Source: Chromohalobacter sp. 11-W (GTDB lineage Bacteria > Pseudomonadota > Gammaproteobacteria > Pseudomonadales > Halomonadaceae). From it: a stretch of 64,000 nucleotides of DNA. This document shows positions 1 to 9,280 of this stretch, in pieces (positions within the stretch are counted from its first letter, which is position 1; each line of letters opens with the position of its first letter). The DNA lies in contig NZ_JARANZ010000010.1 of assembly GCF_029889905.1 (NCBI RefSeq), positions 62,001 through 126,000 of the forward strand, written 5' to 3'. Under the pieces are notes generated by a model. It made no database searches, was not told the DNA's origin, and saw only the letters and a list, made by a program, of their open reading frames with translations. The position numbers were made by a program, and so were the translations under genes.

Positions 1-1018
1 TGACGCCCAGATCGCTCAACCGCATGGGCAAGCCCAGGTCGATGTTGAGCTGGGTGAAGGCCTCGACGACATCCGTTCCGGGGGCCAATCCCATCGCATC
101 GCGCAGCCGGGCGAACTTGTCGTCGCAATGGTCCTGGTTGAAGCGCAGCACGATGGGCATCAGCAAGGCATTGAGCGTGCCGTGGTGGAGCTTCAGATCG
201 TGAAAGCCGCCCAGGGCGTGGGAAAGAGAGTGCACCGCGCCGAGACCTTTCTGGAACGCCAAAGCCCCTTGCGTGGCGGCCATCAACATCTCTCGGCGTG
301 CTTCTAGGTTGCTACCATCGTTGACGGCAGTGCGGATATAGCGCGTGGCGCGTTGCAATCCATCCAGGGCGATGGCATCGGCGGGTGGGTTGAAGCGCGG
401 ACTGAGGAACGTCTCGACACAATGCGCGATGGCGTCCATGCCGGTGGCGGCGGTCAGGTGCGCCGGTAGCGATAGCGTCAGCAGTGGATCGCAGATCGCT
501 ACGTCGGGAATCAGATGCGGCGAGAGGAAGCCGAGCTTACGTTCATCGCGCATGCTGATCAGGGCGGCGCGTCCGACCTCGCTACCCGTTCCCGCCGTGG
601 TGGGAATCGCCACCAATGGCAGCACCTGGCTGCTGATATGGGCGGCACCGCCCTCAATCATCGCATATTGCCGCAATGGCGCGGGATGGCTGGCCAGCAG
701 GGCGACCCCCTTGGCGAGATCGATGCTCGAGCCGCCGCCCAGGGCGACGATGCCGTCGCAAGCATGCTCGCGGAAACGGGCGACGGCGTCTTCGATGGCG
801 ACCTCGGTGGGGTTGGCGGGCGTGCCGTCGTAAACCGGAGCGGGACGTGTACCGCCGATGGCCGCTTGCACGCGTGTTACCAAGCCGCTGGCGGTAAGGC
901 CGGCGTCGGTGACGATCAATGGCGTGTCAACGCCGAGCAACGTCAATTCTTCGGCCAGGTCGTCCAGGGCATCGTCGCCGAAGCGTATCTTGGTGAGGTA
1001 GTTGATGGTCGCACTCAT
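1..1018 (-). CDS. iron-containing alcohol dehydrogenase, 3' end off window
   Basis: Group III iron-dependent alcohol dehydrogenase: NAD(P)-linked oxidation of an alcohol or reduction of an aldehyde/ketone in the cytosol. About 339 residues are visible; the family is usually about 380-390, so the C-terminus lies left of base 1. The nucleotide-binding motif GGGSSIDLAKG is at about residues 94-104. The metal ligands are visible in GMDAIAHC (Asp195, His199) and in HSLSHALGGFH further on. The start ATG is at 1016-1018. It is transcribed away from the LysR gene at 1181, which is its likely regulator. The substrate cannot be told; maleylacetate reductase and 1,3-propanediol, lactaldehyde or methanol dehydrogenases share the fold. 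Confidence 0.88.
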   Translation of the reverse strand, partial: MSATINYLTKIRFGDDALDDLAEELTLLGVDTPLIVTDAGLTASGLVTRVQAAIGGTRPAPVYDGTPANPTEVAIEDAVARFREHACDGIVALGGGSSIDLAKGVALLASHPAPLRQYAMIEGGAAHISSQVLPLVAIPTTAGTGSEVGRAALISMRDERKLGFLSPHLIPDVAICDPLLTLSLPAHLTAATGMDAIAHCVETFLSPRFNPPADAIALDGLQRATRYIRTAVNDGSNLEARREMLMAATQGALAFQKGLGAVHSLSHALGGFHDLKLHHGTLNALLMPIVLRFNQDHCDDKFARLRDAMGLAPGTDVVEAFTQLNIDLGLPMRLSDLGV

Positions 1019-1180
1019 GCCGCTCTCCCTATGTGCCTTGGCGACCAAGGCGGTGATTGTTGTTCATAGTGGTGCAACGCGTGTTGTTGTCTTATCGCTC
1101 AGGCTATGGCCGCATTGAAATCACAATCCAATCGAAGTTTATGGCATTCTGATTCGTTCTGGTTATCAGGAAGGGCAATC

Positions 1181-2155
1181 ATGACGGCGGGCAAGCTTTC
1201 ACACGCACACCTGTGTGCCTGGTTACGTTTCAAGCATCTGATGTTGCTGACCACCTTGGCCGAAAGCCGCAACATGCATGCCACAGCGCGGGTCATGCAT
1301 CTGAGTCAGCCGGCGGCGAGCAAGATGTTGCGCGATCTAGAGGCCTATTTCGGGTTCGCACTTTTCGAGCGTTTGCCGCGGGCCATGCAGCCCACCGAAC
1401 TGGGCGAGCAGGTCATTCGTCATGCGTGGATCCTGCTCAACGACATGGAACGCCTGGTGGATGACATCAATGATCTACGTGAAGGGGGCTATGGCCAGCT
1501 ACTGATCGGTGCCATCGCCGCTGCTGCGCCGGAAATCCTGCCGGCGGCGATCGCGCGTCTCAAACGTGACCGGCCACGCTTATCGGTGAGCCTGCAGGAG
1601 CAAACCAGCGATCGCCTGTTGCTCGAGCTCGAGCACAAGCGCCTGGATGTCGTCATCGGACGTTTGACGCATGTCAGTCAGCACAATGTATTCGACTTCG
1701 AGCCGCTACTGGATGAGCCGCTGCGGGTCGTGGTGCGCCGCGATCATCCTTTGACACGACTTGATCACGCCCCGGGCCTGGATGAACTGAGCCAATGGCC
1801 GTGGATATTGCATCCGCTGTCGAGTCCCATGCGTGGTGTATTCGAGTCGGCCCTGGCGGAAGAGGGCATCGCCACGCCTGCCAACGTGGTCGAAACCACT
1901 TCGATTCAGGCAACTCTACAATTGTTGCAGTCTTCGGACATGCTGGCGGTCTTGCCGCGCTCGGTGATGCGGCGACCGCTGGCGGGCGGGCAATACGTCG
2001 TGCTCGAACGTGTGATCGGCAAGCCGCTGGACTACTACGGCATCATCACACGGCGTCAGGAACCACACTCTGCTGCCGCCGACGAGTTGATCGCCCATCT
2101 GCGGCAGTTGGCCAGTGAGGCGCTGTTGCCGACGGACGTTACGAACGACACCTAA
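1181..2155 (+). CDS. LysR-family transcriptional regulator (GbpR/PcaQ-like)
   Basis: 324-residue LysR-type regulator. The N-terminal winged helix-turn-helix covers about residues 15-75 (HATARVMHLSQPAASKML), followed by a substrate-binding effector domain. An upstream in-frame start at 1106 is possible, but ATG 1181 has a strong AGGAAGGG Shine-Dalgarno 5 nt before it. The LTTLAESRNMHATA style of the helix resembles regulators of sugar or aromatic catabolism such as GbpR. It is divergent from the iron alcohol dehydrogenase and is followed by an SDR in the same direction, so it probably controls both in response to an unknown metabolite. Confidence 0.9.
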   Translation: MTAGKLSHAHLCAWLRFKHLMLLTTLAESRNMHATARVMHLSQPAASKMLRDLEAYFGFALFERLPRAMQPTELGEQVIRHAWILLNDMERLVDDINDLREGGYGQLLIGAIAAAAPEILPAAIARLKRDRPRLSVSLQEQTSDRLLLELEHKRLDVVIGRLTHVSQHNVFDFEPLLDEPLRVVVRRDHPLTRLDHAPGLDELSQWPWILHPLSSPMRGVFESALAEEGIATPANVVETTSIQATLQLLQSSDMLAVLPRSVMRRPLAGGQYVVLERVIGKPLDYYGIITRRQEPHSAAADELIAHLRQLASEALLPTDVTNDT

Positions 2156-2257
2156 GTCTAATGCCCGGGGAGGCGACGATCTGAAATCCTAGGATGACAA
2201 TCTGTGTGATGTATGACAGCGCGTGCATGGCACGTTCTAGCGTTCAAGGAGATCACG

Positions 2258-3025
2258 ATGTTCGATGAATTGCAGGGTAAGCGTGTGCTGGTCACGGGGG
2301 CGAGCACAGGGATCGGGGCCGCCGTTGCTCAGCGTTTCGGTGCGCTCGGCGCGCATGTCGTCGTTCACTACAACGCCAGCGAAGCTCCGGCTCGCCAAGT
2401 GGCCGAGGCGATCGAACGCGATGGCGGCAAGGCGTTCACACTGCAACAGGATGTCAGCACCGCCGAAGGGGCGGTCGCGGTGGTCGACCGGGCCGTCGAG
2501 CAACTGGGTGGTTTGGATATTCTGATCAATAATGCCGGCGACATGCTGGGGCGCGTACCGGCGGGCGACATCGAGGCCGAGCATTACGCGCGGGTCATGG
2601 ATCTCAACGTCCGCTCGGTGACTCTGGCGACGCGCGCGGCCATCGCGCATTTTCGCCGTCAGGGCGAGGGTGGCAAGATCATCAATACCACCTCGGTGGC
2701 GGCACGCAACGGCGGTGGCCCCGGCGCGTCGTTGTATGCGTCGGCCAAGGCGTTCGTGAGTTCGTTCACGCGGGGCATGGCCAAGGAACTCGCGGCGGAC
2801 AATATTCGCGTCAATGCCGTCGCGCCAGGGGTCATCGTCACGCCGTTCCACGACCGACACAGCAGCGACGCGCAGCTCGAGGCCATGCGTGGCGGTATTC
2901 CCATGGGACGGCTCGGCACACCCGAGGAGTGCGTAGGGGCATTCCTGTTCCTGGCCACCGATGCCTTGAGTGGCTATGTCACCGGCCAGATCGTCGAGGT
3001 CAACGGTGGGCAACTGATGCCCTAG
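2258..3025 (+). CDS. short-chain dehydrogenase/reductase (FabG-like SDR)
   Basis: 255-residue classical SDR, NAD(P)-dependent. The cofactor motif TGASTGIG is at residues 13-20, NNAG follows, and the catalytic Ser (TTSVAA) precedes Tyr160 and Lys164 (YASAK). The C-terminus ends in the usual G-Y-V-T-G-Q-I-V-E-V-N-GG pattern. Start ATG 2258 is preceded by AAGGAG; a longer in-frame start at 2213 lacks this. It follows the LysR gene after about 100 bp. With the divergent iron alcohol dehydrogenase it may form a small alcohol/ketone oxidation module. The substrate is unknown. Confidence 0.88.
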   Translation: MFDELQGKRVLVTGASTGIGAAVAQRFGALGAHVVVHYNASEAPARQVAEAIERDGGKAFTLQQDVSTAEGAVAVVDRAVEQLGGLDILINNAGDMLGRVPAGDIEAEHYARVMDLNVRSVTLATRAAIAHFRRQGEGGKIINTTSVAARNGGGPGASLYASAKAFVSSFTRGMAKELAADNIRVNAVAPGVIVTPFHDRHSSDAQLEAMRGGIPMGRLGTPEECVGAFLFLATDALSGYVTGQIVEVNGGQLMP

Positions 3026-3150
3026 GCATTGCCTGTAAAGTGCCTGATTCGATGCGTCGATACGTTGGCATCGGCCCACGCCGTGCCTGAACCGCGAGGC
3101 CATCGCTGGTATCCTTGTCGTCATTCTTCTTCGAAAGATAACGGGATTCC

Positions 3151-3612
3151 ATGGCCTCGCTTTCCTTGTTCCTTTCCATCCTGATTTCTGCGGTGGCGCT
3201 GACAGCCGCCTTTACCATGCTGGTCTATCGCTGGATGGGGCGGCGTGCCTCGTCTTCCAAGCCACGTGGGAAGTCACGTGGCAAGAATGCTGCGTCCAAG
3301 CGTTCCACTACCTCTTCTCGCAAAGATTCCTCTCGGGCGAGCGCCAAGACGCAAAAGCAGCCTCCTTCGCGGCCCCGACTATCATTTCCACGCTTGCCGA
3401 CATGGCTGCGTGCCAGCCTGCCGTTGGGGATGATGCTGACACTGATCGCGGCCGTCGGGCAGTTGGCATTGCAGGGTATGCACAACGCGCATCAGGTAGC
3501 CGCGGGCGATCCGCGTTTGCCGTCGCTGGAAAACGTGCTCGACGGTATTTCGTTGCTTGCCCTGGTGCTCTTGTTCGTGGGTATCGTCGCTTGGCTTGCG
3601 CCTCGTCAATGA
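3151..3612 (+). CDS. hypothetical membrane protein with basic Ser/Lys/Arg loop
   Basis: 153 residues, not assignable to a named family by eye. One hydrophobic segment lies at about residues 5-27, followed by a very basic, low-complexity stretch (about 30-75) rich in Ser, Lys and Arg. Two further hydrophobic segments are at about 88-108 and 133-150. The topology suggests a large positively charged cytoplasmic loop between membrane spans. It stands alone between an SDR and the sugar-nucleotide genes. Codon use and GC match the chromosome, so it looks native. Confidence 0.7.
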   Translation: MASLSLFLSILISAVALTAAFTMLVYRWMGRRASSSKPRGKSRGKNAASKRSTTSSRKDSSRASAKTQKQPPSRPRLSFPRLPTWLRASLPLGMMLTLIAAVGQLALQGMHNAHQVAAGDPRLPSLENVLDGISLLALVLLFVGIVAWLAPRQ

Positions 3613-3687
3613 AGCGCGGTGCATGGATCGGCGCGTCCCAAGCGCCATGCTATAGTGCGCGCCATCATAGGAGAGACCGGTAACCCC

Positions 3688-4689
3688 ATGAATATTCTGA
3701 TTACGGGCATGGCCGGGTTCATCGGTCATGCCGTGGCCAAGCGCCTGGCGGCCGATGGCCACACCATCGTCGGCATCGACAATCTAAACGATTACTACGA
3801 CGTGGCGCTCAAGCAGGCGCGCCTCGACGATCTGGCTGCGCACTCCAATGTGCGCTTCGAGTGCATAGACCTCGCCGATCAGGCGGCCATGCAGGCGCTC
3901 TTCGCCGGTGAACGCTTCGACCGCGTCATTCACCTCGCCGCGCAGGCTGGGGTGCGTTACTCGCTGGACAATCCGCATGTCTACGCGCAGTCCAACCTCG
4001 TCGGCCACCTCAACGTGCTGGAAGGCTGTCGCCATCAGCAGGTGCCGCATCTGATCTATGCCTCGTCGAGCTCGGTATACGGGCAGAATGCGCATGTGCC
4101 GTTCTCTACCGCCGACGCCGTGGATCATCCCATCAGCCTCTACGCCGCGACCAAGAAGTCCAATGAGCTGATGACGCACAGCTACGCCCACTTGTACGGC
4201 ATTCCTTCCACGGGGCTTCGCTTCTTCACCGTCTATGGCCCGTGGGGACGCCCCGACATGGCGATGTTCAAGTTCACTCGGGCGATTCTTGCCGGCGAGC
4301 CGCTGCCGATCTTCAACCACGGCGAGCTGTCGCGGGATTTCACCTATATCGACGATATCGTCGAGGGCGTGGTACGCATTCAGGACGTGATTCCCCAGGC
4401 CGATCCCGAACGGCAAGCGACGGCACCGGATCAAAGTACCGCGCCGTTTGCACTCTATAATATTGGCCACGGGAGCCCCGTGGCATTGATGGATTTCGTG
4501 CGCGCGCTGGAGCGCGTGACCGGGCGCACCGCGCAATGCGACTACCAACCCATGCAGCCGGGGGACGTACCGCGTACCTGGGCGGATACCGAGGCGCTTT
4601 TCGAAGCGGTCGATTACCGCCCGGCGGTCGGCGTCGAGGAAGGCGTGGCCCGCTTCGTCGACTGGTATCGCGCCTTCTATCAAGTTTGA
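3688..4689 (+). CDS. NAD-dependent epimerase, UDP-glucuronate 4-epimerase type
   Basis: 333-residue extended SDR that most likely converts UDP-glucuronate to UDP-galacturonate. The cofactor motif GMAGFIGH is at residues 7-14. The catalytic SSSSVYG is followed by Tyr152 and Lys156 (YAATKKSN). The signature PWGRPDMA and the DNLNDYYDV loop are typical of UDP-glucuronate epimerases (LpsL/GAE). ATG 3688 is preceded by TAGGAGA; the open frame extends upstream to 3619 without a better start. The next gene, UDP-glucose dehydrogenase, makes its substrate, so the two act in order in uronic-acid supply for surface polysaccharide. Confidence 0.9.
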   Translation: MNILITGMAGFIGHAVAKRLAADGHTIVGIDNLNDYYDVALKQARLDDLAAHSNVRFECIDLADQAAMQALFAGERFDRVIHLAAQAGVRYSLDNPHVYAQSNLVGHLNVLEGCRHQQVPHLIYASSSSVYGQNAHVPFSTADAVDHPISLYAATKKSNELMTHSYAHLYGIPSTGLRFFTVYGPWGRPDMAMFKFTRAILAGEPLPIFNHGELSRDFTYIDDIVEGVVRIQDVIPQADPERQATAPDQSTAPFALYNIGHGSPVALMDFVRALERVTGRTAQCDYQPMQPGDVPRTWADTEALFEAVDYRPAVGVEEGVARFVDWYRAFYQV

Positions 4690-4751
4690 TACCCACTCGG
4701 GTTTGACGCCCACGCTTTTTTGATGACATGACACGTAAAGGACGACACACG

Positions 4752-6092
4752 ATGAGAATCAGCATCTTCGGCACGGGGTACGTGGGCCTGGTCACTGGAA
4801 CCTGCCTGGCGGATGTGGGGCACGATGTCATGTGCATGGACGTCGACGCCGACAAGATCGCGCGCCTCGAGCGCGGCGAGATTCCCATTTACGAGCCAGG
4901 GCTCGATGCCATGGTGCGTCGTAATGTCGAGGAAGGGCGCCTACGTTTCACTACCGATGCGGCGTTCGCCGTCGACTTCGCGCCGCTGCAGTTCATCGCC
5001 GTGGGTACGCCGCCCGACGAAGATGGCAGCGCGGATCTGCAGTACGTCCTCTCCGTGGCGCGCAGCATCGGCCAATACATGGGCGACGATAAGGTCGTCG
5101 TCGACAAGTCGACCGTGCCGGTGGGGACGGCGGACAAGGTGCGCGGTGCCGTACAGAGCGAGCTCGATGCCCGGGGCGCTTCGCTGACCGTCGATGTCTG
5201 CTCCAACCCCGAATTCCTCAAGGAAGGCGCTGCCATCGAGGACTTCACCCATGGCGCGCGAATCATCGTCGGCACCGATGCCGAGCGGGTGCGCGCCATC
5301 ATGCGCGAGTGCTACGGTCCTTATAACCGTCACCATGAAAAGTTGATGTTCATGGATATCCGTAGCGCCGAGCTGACCAAGTACGCCGCCAACGCCATGC
5401 TGGCCACCAAGATCAGCTTCATGAACGAGATCGCCAATCTCGCCGAGCGCCTGGGTGCCGATATCGAGCAGATCCGTCGCGGCATCGGCAGCGACCCGCG
5501 CATCGGCTATCACTTCATCTATCCCGGTTGCGGTTATGGCGGTTCGTGCTTCCCCAAGGACGTACAGGCGCTGGCGAGGACCGCCGGTGAGATCGGGTAT
5601 CGCGCCGAACTGCTCGAGGCCGTGGAAGGTGTCAACCAGCGCCAGAAAGCCACGCTCTTCGCCAAGCTTTCCCAGGCCTTCGATGGTGATCTAACGGGCA
5701 AGACGGTCGCCGTGTGGGGACTGGCCTTCAAGCCGAATACCGACGATATGCGCGAAGCGCCCAGTCGTGCCTTGATGGAGTCGTTGTGGGCGGCGGGGGC
5801 ACGCGTTCAAGCTTTCGATCCGGAAGCCATGGACGAGTGCCGCCGGATTTACGGCCAGCGCGACGACCTCGCCCTTGTCGAGAATCGCGAGCAAGCCGTG
5901 GAAGGTGCCGACGCCTTGGTGATCTGCACCGAGTGGAAGGCCTTTCGTAGCATCGACTTCGCTTGGCTCAAGGAGACGCTGCGCATGCCGGTGGTGATCG
6001 ATGGGCGTAATCTATTCGACCCGCAGGCAGTCAAGCGCGCGGGCTTGCTGTACTTCGCGGTAGGTCGCGGGGATTCACTCCAGTCGACGTGA
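4752..6092 (+). CDS. ugd: UDP-glucose 6-dehydrogenase
   Basis: 446-residue UDP-glucose dehydrogenase, which oxidises UDP-glucose to UDP-glucuronate with two NAD+. The N-terminal Rossmann motif FGTGYVGL is at residues 5-12, and the catalytic Cys266 sits in YGGSCFPKD. The C-terminal NAD/UDP domain carries [20 protein letters not shown] 4752 follows AAAGGA; the open frame begins slightly upstream at 4728. It sits 62 bp after the epimerase, in the same direction, and a terminator hairpin follows at 6133. The product feeds exopolysaccharide or LPS synthesis. Confidence 0.95.
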   Translation: MRISIFGTGYVGLVTGTCLADVGHDVMCMDVDADKIARLERGEIPIYEPGLDAMVRRNVEEGRLRFTTDAAFAVDFAPLQFIAVGTPPDEDGSADLQYVLSVARSIGQYMGDDKVVVDKSTVPVGTADKVRGAVQSELDARGASLTVDVCSNPEFLKEGAAIEDFTHGARIIVGTDAERVRAIMRECYGPYNRHHEKLMFMDIRSAELTKYAANAMLATKISFMNEIANLAERLGADIEQIRRGIGSDPRIGYHFIYPGCGYGGSCFPKDVQALARTAGEIGYRAELLEAVEGVNQRQKATLFAKLSQAFDGDLTGKTVAVWGLAFKPNTDDMREAPSRALMESLWAAGARVQAFDPEAMDECRRIYGQRDDLALVENREQAVEGADALVICTEWKAFRSIDFAWLKETLRMPVVIDGRNLFDPQAVKRAGLLYFAVGRGDSLQST

Positions 6093-6132
6093 ATCGGGCC
6101 AGTGGAATAGACGAGTCAGTTGGATATGCAAG

Positions 6133-6157
6133 CGGCGCCTCGAGGGGCGCCGTTTTG
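6133..6157 (+). terminator. rho-independent terminator after ugd
   Basis: A 7-bp G/C stem CGGCGCC / GGCGCCG with a 6-nt loop is followed by TTTT, just downstream of the UDP-glucose dehydrogenase stop. The reverse strand has no T run, so it mainly serves the plus-strand genes. Confidence 0.7.
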
Positions 6158-6169
6158 TGTCGGGGCATT

Positions 6170-7168
6170 TCAACGCATCATCCAAGGTGTGATCAGCCCG
6201 CCACCGATCAGCAAGAGCACGAACAGCGTCAAGGCCAGCAAGAAGGGTTTGATGCCCAGGACGCGCAGTTTCTCTAGGCGCGTTTCGAAGCCAAGTGCCG
6301 CCATGGCCATCGCCAGTGCGATCTGGCCTACCGTTACCAGTCCATCGTGCAGTGGCGTCGGCAGGGCGATCACGCTATTGAACACGACCATGGCCAGGAA
6401 GCCGAACGCGAACCAAGGAATGACCAGTGCGGGACGTGCCGCGCTGTCATCGGCCTCTTGAATGTTGCGGCGTAGCCACCATTGACCGACGATCAGCAAA
6501 AAGGGTATCAGCAGCATCACCCGCACCAGCTTGACGATCACGGCGTTGGCCAAGGCGTGGGGCCCTACGGCATCGCCGGCGGCGACCACCTGGGCCACCT
6601 CATGCACGGTGGCGCCGATGTAGATGCCGAACAGGCCCTCGTCCATGCCGGTGAGAGGATAGAGCAATGGATACACCAGCATCGCCAGTGAGCCGAACAG
6701 CACGACGGTGGCCACCGCCATCGAGGTGGCGGCCGGCTTCGAGCGGATCGTGGTCTCGGTTGCCAGCACTGCGGCGGCACCACAGATAGCGCTGCCGGCA
6801 CTGGTCAGCAACGCTGTTTCGGCATCCAGCTTGAATATCCGTGTACCCAGCCAATAGCCGGTGACCAGCACCGTGGCGATGACCAGCGTATCCAGCACGA
6901 TCACCTTGGGACCGAGCCCGAGGATCTGTTGCAGGGTCAGCGAAAGGCCGAACAACACGATGCCGCTGCGCAACAGCCAGCGGGTCGCGAACTGGAGTCC
7001 TGGTGCCACGCCAGACAAGCGTCGTGCCAGGGGTAAATTGCCCACCATCAGTCCTAGCAATAAGGTAAACACTAGCGGACTGACGCCGCTCGAGGCGATG
7101 CCTGGCAATCTAGCCATGGCGAACCCGCCTAGCGTCAATGCGATGCATAAACTGAGCCCCTGCCACAT
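6170..7168 (-). CDS. yeiH: YeiH/PSE-family putative sulfate exporter membrane protein
   Basis: 332-residue integral membrane protein of the YeiH (UPF0324) family, with about ten hydrophobic segments. The characteristic central motifs SAGSAICGAAAV (about 145-156) and GATVHEVAQVVAAG are visible. Members have been annotated as putative sulfate exporters; in enterobacteria yeiH is next to, and controlled by, the LysR regulator YeiE. Here too a LysR gene is divergent, with an inverted repeat between them. The longer in-frame start at 7384 would cover the intergenic operator. ATG 7168 with AGAGGAAA upstream is preferred. Confidence 0.88.
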   Translation of the reverse strand: MWQGLSLCIALTLGGFAMARLPGIASSGVSPLVFTLLLGLMVGNLPLARRLSGVAPGLQFATRWLLRSGIVLFGLSLTLQQILGLGPKVIVLDTLVIATVLVTGYWLGTRIFKLDAETALLTSAGSAICGAAAVLATETTIRSKPAATSMAVATVVLFGSLAMLVYPLLYPLTGMDEGLFGIYIGATVHEVAQVVAAGDAVGPHALANAVIVKLVRVMLLIPFLLIVGQWWLRRNIQEADDSAARPALVIPWFAFGFLAMVVFNSVIALPTPLHDGLVTVGQIALAMAMAALGFETRLEKLRVLGIKPFLLALTLFVLLLIGGGLITPWMMR

Positions 7169-7225
7169 GATGTTTCCTCTCGAATGCCGATGAAGAGGAC
7201 AGGGTAGGCGTGCATCGTGTAACCT

Positions 7226-7247
7226 CATATCGAGTAATAACGATATG
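7226..7247. promoter_or_regulatory. LysR-type inverted repeat between yeiH and its regulator
   Basis: The perfect 7-bp inverted repeat CATATCG / CGATATG is separated by 8 nt (AGTAATAA), and a further CGATATG half lies at 7263-7269 across the regulator start. It lies in the divergent yeiH-LysR promoter region and fits the T-N11-A layout of LysR operators. Its function is inferred. Confidence 0.55.
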
Positions 7248-7266
7248 CCATTTAAGTAAATCCGAT

Positions 7267-8166
7267 ATGACATCCAAGGTAACGTTCCGCCAACTCGATG
7301 TATTTGTGAATGTGGCGCGCGCTGGTTCTGTGAGTGCCGCCGCTCAGCGCGTGCATCTTTCACAGTCGGCGAGCAGTCAGGCATTGAGCGATCTTGAGTA
7401 CCAGCTTGACGTAGCGCTGTTCGAGCGTCTCGGGCGTCGTCTGGCGCTCAACGATGCCGGCCGGCGGTTATTACCACAGGCTGAGCAGTTGTTAGAGGGG
7501 TTAACGGTACTGGTGGAAACGGCGCGTGAGCCGCAAGGGGCATTACGCGGGCGCTTGCAAGTGTCGGCTAGTGCCACCGTGGGTACTTATCTGTTGCCGC
7601 GGCTGGCGGGTCGCTTTAGCGAGGTTCATCCGGAGACGGACCTCCAACTACGGCTGCGTAATACGCAAGGCGTGATCGACGACTTATTGCAATACGACGC
7701 CGATCTCGGCTTGGTGGAAGGGCAGTGTACTGAACCGCGTCTGTCCAGTGAGTTCTGGTGTCGCGACGAGATGGTGATTGTCTGTGCTCCGACACAGCGT
7801 TTCGCTGCTCAGTCGCGGTTGTCGCCTGAGGATCTGCAGGCCGCCGAATGGGTCCTGAGAGAGAGCGGTTCGGGGTCTCGCGCGATCTTCGAAGCGGCGA
7901 TTCGGCCTCATGTAGCGCGCTTGCGGGTGCGCATGGAACTCGACCAACACGAGGCCATCAAGCAGGCCGTGCGGGCTGGCCTCGGTCTTGGTTGTTTATC
8001 GAGGCTCAGCGTGGCGGGCGAACTCGAGCGCGGCGAACTGGTCGCGCTGGAGACTCCACTACATTTGGTCCGTGACTTCTCGCTATTGTGGCATCCTGAG
8101 CGTTATCGCAGCCCGTTATGGCAGGCGTTCAAGGTGTTTCTTCAGGACGCGAGCTCAATTGTGTAA
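7267..8166 (+). CDS. LysR-family regulator, YeiE-like
   Basis: 299-residue LysR regulator. The helix-turn-helix covers about residues 17-55 (SVSAAAQRVHLSQSASSQALSD), and the effector-binding domain resembles the CysB/YeiE group. The start is ATG 7267, which reads MTSKVTFRQLDVFVNVA; the open frame continues upstream to 7210 over the inverted repeat, which would be unusual for coding sequence. It is divergent from the yeiH-like exporter, the same pairing as in enterobacteria, so it likely controls that exporter and itself. Confidence 0.88.
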   Translation: MTSKVTFRQLDVFVNVARAGSVSAAAQRVHLSQSASSQALSDLEYQLDVALFERLGRRLALNDAGRRLLPQAEQLLEGLTVLVETAREPQGALRGRLQVSASATVGTYLLPRLAGRFSEVHPETDLQLRLRNTQGVIDDLLQYDADLGLVEGQCTEPRLSSEFWCRDEMVIVCAPTQRFAAQSRLSPEDLQAAEWVLRESGSGSRAIFEAAIRPHVARLRVRMELDQHEAIKQAVRAGLGLGCLSRLSVAGELERGELVALETPLHLVRDFSLLWHPERYRSPLWQAFKVFLQDASSIV

Positions 8167-8175
8167 GGCGTATCG

Positions 8176-9252
8176 TTACTTCGCCAAGGCTTCGAACTGT
8201 GGCAGCACGGTCTCCTTGAGGAAGGGGCGGTAATGCGCCTCGGTCACGCGGACCGGGTCGGCATCCATACGGGCGATGGCGTCGGCCAGCGCCGTTTCGT
8301 CCTCGCGCGGAACTAGGAAGTCAGCGAGTTCGCCAGAGAGGATTTCACGCGGACCGGAGGGACAGTCGACGCTGATCACGGGCGTTCCCAGCAGCAGCGA
8401 TTCGATGAGCGCGCGTGGCAGCCCTTCGGCGTCCGAGGTCAGGATCAAGGCCTTGGCGTTGCGAATGAACGGGTAGGGGTTGGTTTGATAGCCAGGCAGG
8501 ATAACGCGTTCGGCGAGCCCCATGTCTTCTATCATTGCGCGAAGATTGGCTTCTTCATCGCCCTTACCCTTGCCCAACAGAACCAGCGGGGTCGTCACGC
8601 CACTGGCCTTATAGGCGCGCAGCAGGCGGTCATGACGCTTGCGCGCTTCAAACGTACCGACATTGATCAGGTACTCGCCGTCCGGTACTGGCGCCGATTC
8701 CTCGGCCATGCGCAGGAAGGGTGCTCGCTCGTAGGGGTTGTAGATGGCGCGAATTTCGGCGGGCTGGAGTCCGATGGCATTGAGCAGGTTGTCCTTGACG
8801 CCCTGGGAGACGGCGACGACGTTGCGTCCGCTATAGAAGCGATGCACCTTGGCGAATGCCTTGGTGCGCTGGTCGGGATCGCTGAATTTCGCCGAGATAT
8901 CGCTCTTGATCCAGAACCACAAGTTGGGGAATGTCAGGTGCCGGGTGATCTTGTCGCAAGAACATGACAGCACGACATCTGGGGCAAATGCGCTCAATGC
9001 GCGCGCGATACGCGTGGCTTGCCATTTTTCCACCCACACGGTGGAGAACAGCTTGCTGAAGCGATTGATGACCCCGAGATTCTCGATCTCCAGTCCTTCC
9101 GGCAGGCGATGCTCGATCTTGTCGCGCAGGATGAAAACCTTGACGACGTGGCCGCGCTGGCGAAGGCCGTCAGCCGTGTAAAGCAGCGATTTCTCCGCGC
9201 CACCGCCATATAGATCGGCAATGACGAAGGCAAAGCGTTTGGGCGTTGGCAT
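8176..9252 (-). CDS. glycosyltransferase family 4 (GT-B fold)
   Basis: 358-residue GT-B glycosyltransferase, probably for LPS core or surface polysaccharide. The N-terminal acceptor domain contains YGGGAEKSL. The C-terminal nucleotide-sugar domain has NVGTFEARKRHDRLL, LLGKGKGDE, LPGYQTNPYPF and the E-x7-E region SDAEGLPRALIESLLLGTPVIS. There is no signal peptide, so it acts at the inner face of the membrane. It lies 28 bp downstream of the LPS-kinase-like gene in the same direction and ends 9 bp from the convergent LysR stop. Sugar and acceptor are unknown. Confidence 0.88.
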   Translation of the reverse strand: MPTPKRFAFVIADLYGGGAEKSLLYTADGLRQRGHVVKVFILRDKIEHRLPEGLEIENLGVINRFSKLFSTVWVEKWQATRIARALSAFAPDVVLSCSCDKITRHLTFPNLWFWIKSDISAKFSDPDQRTKAFAKVHRFYSGRNVVAVSQGVKDNLLNAIGLQPAEIRAIYNPYERAPFLRMAEESAPVPDGEYLINVGTFEARKRHDRLLRAYKASGVTTPLVLLGKGKGDEEANLRAMIEDMGLAERVILPGYQTNPYPFIRNAKALILTSDAEGLPRALIESLLLGTPVISVDCPSGPREILSGELADFLVPREDETALADAIARMDADPVRVTEAHYRPFLKETVLPQFEALAK

Positions 9253-9280
9253 GAGTGTCTTCCCTGATGGGGGCTAATCC

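Noticed and set aside
2237-3124. 295-residue minus-strand open frame over the SDR
   Set aside because: The plus-strand frame has full SDR motifs; the minus frame has none and is a shadow.
3784-4734. 316-residue minus-strand open frame over the UDP-sugar epimerase
   Set aside because: Shadow frame; the epimerase on the plus strand has all catalytic motifs.
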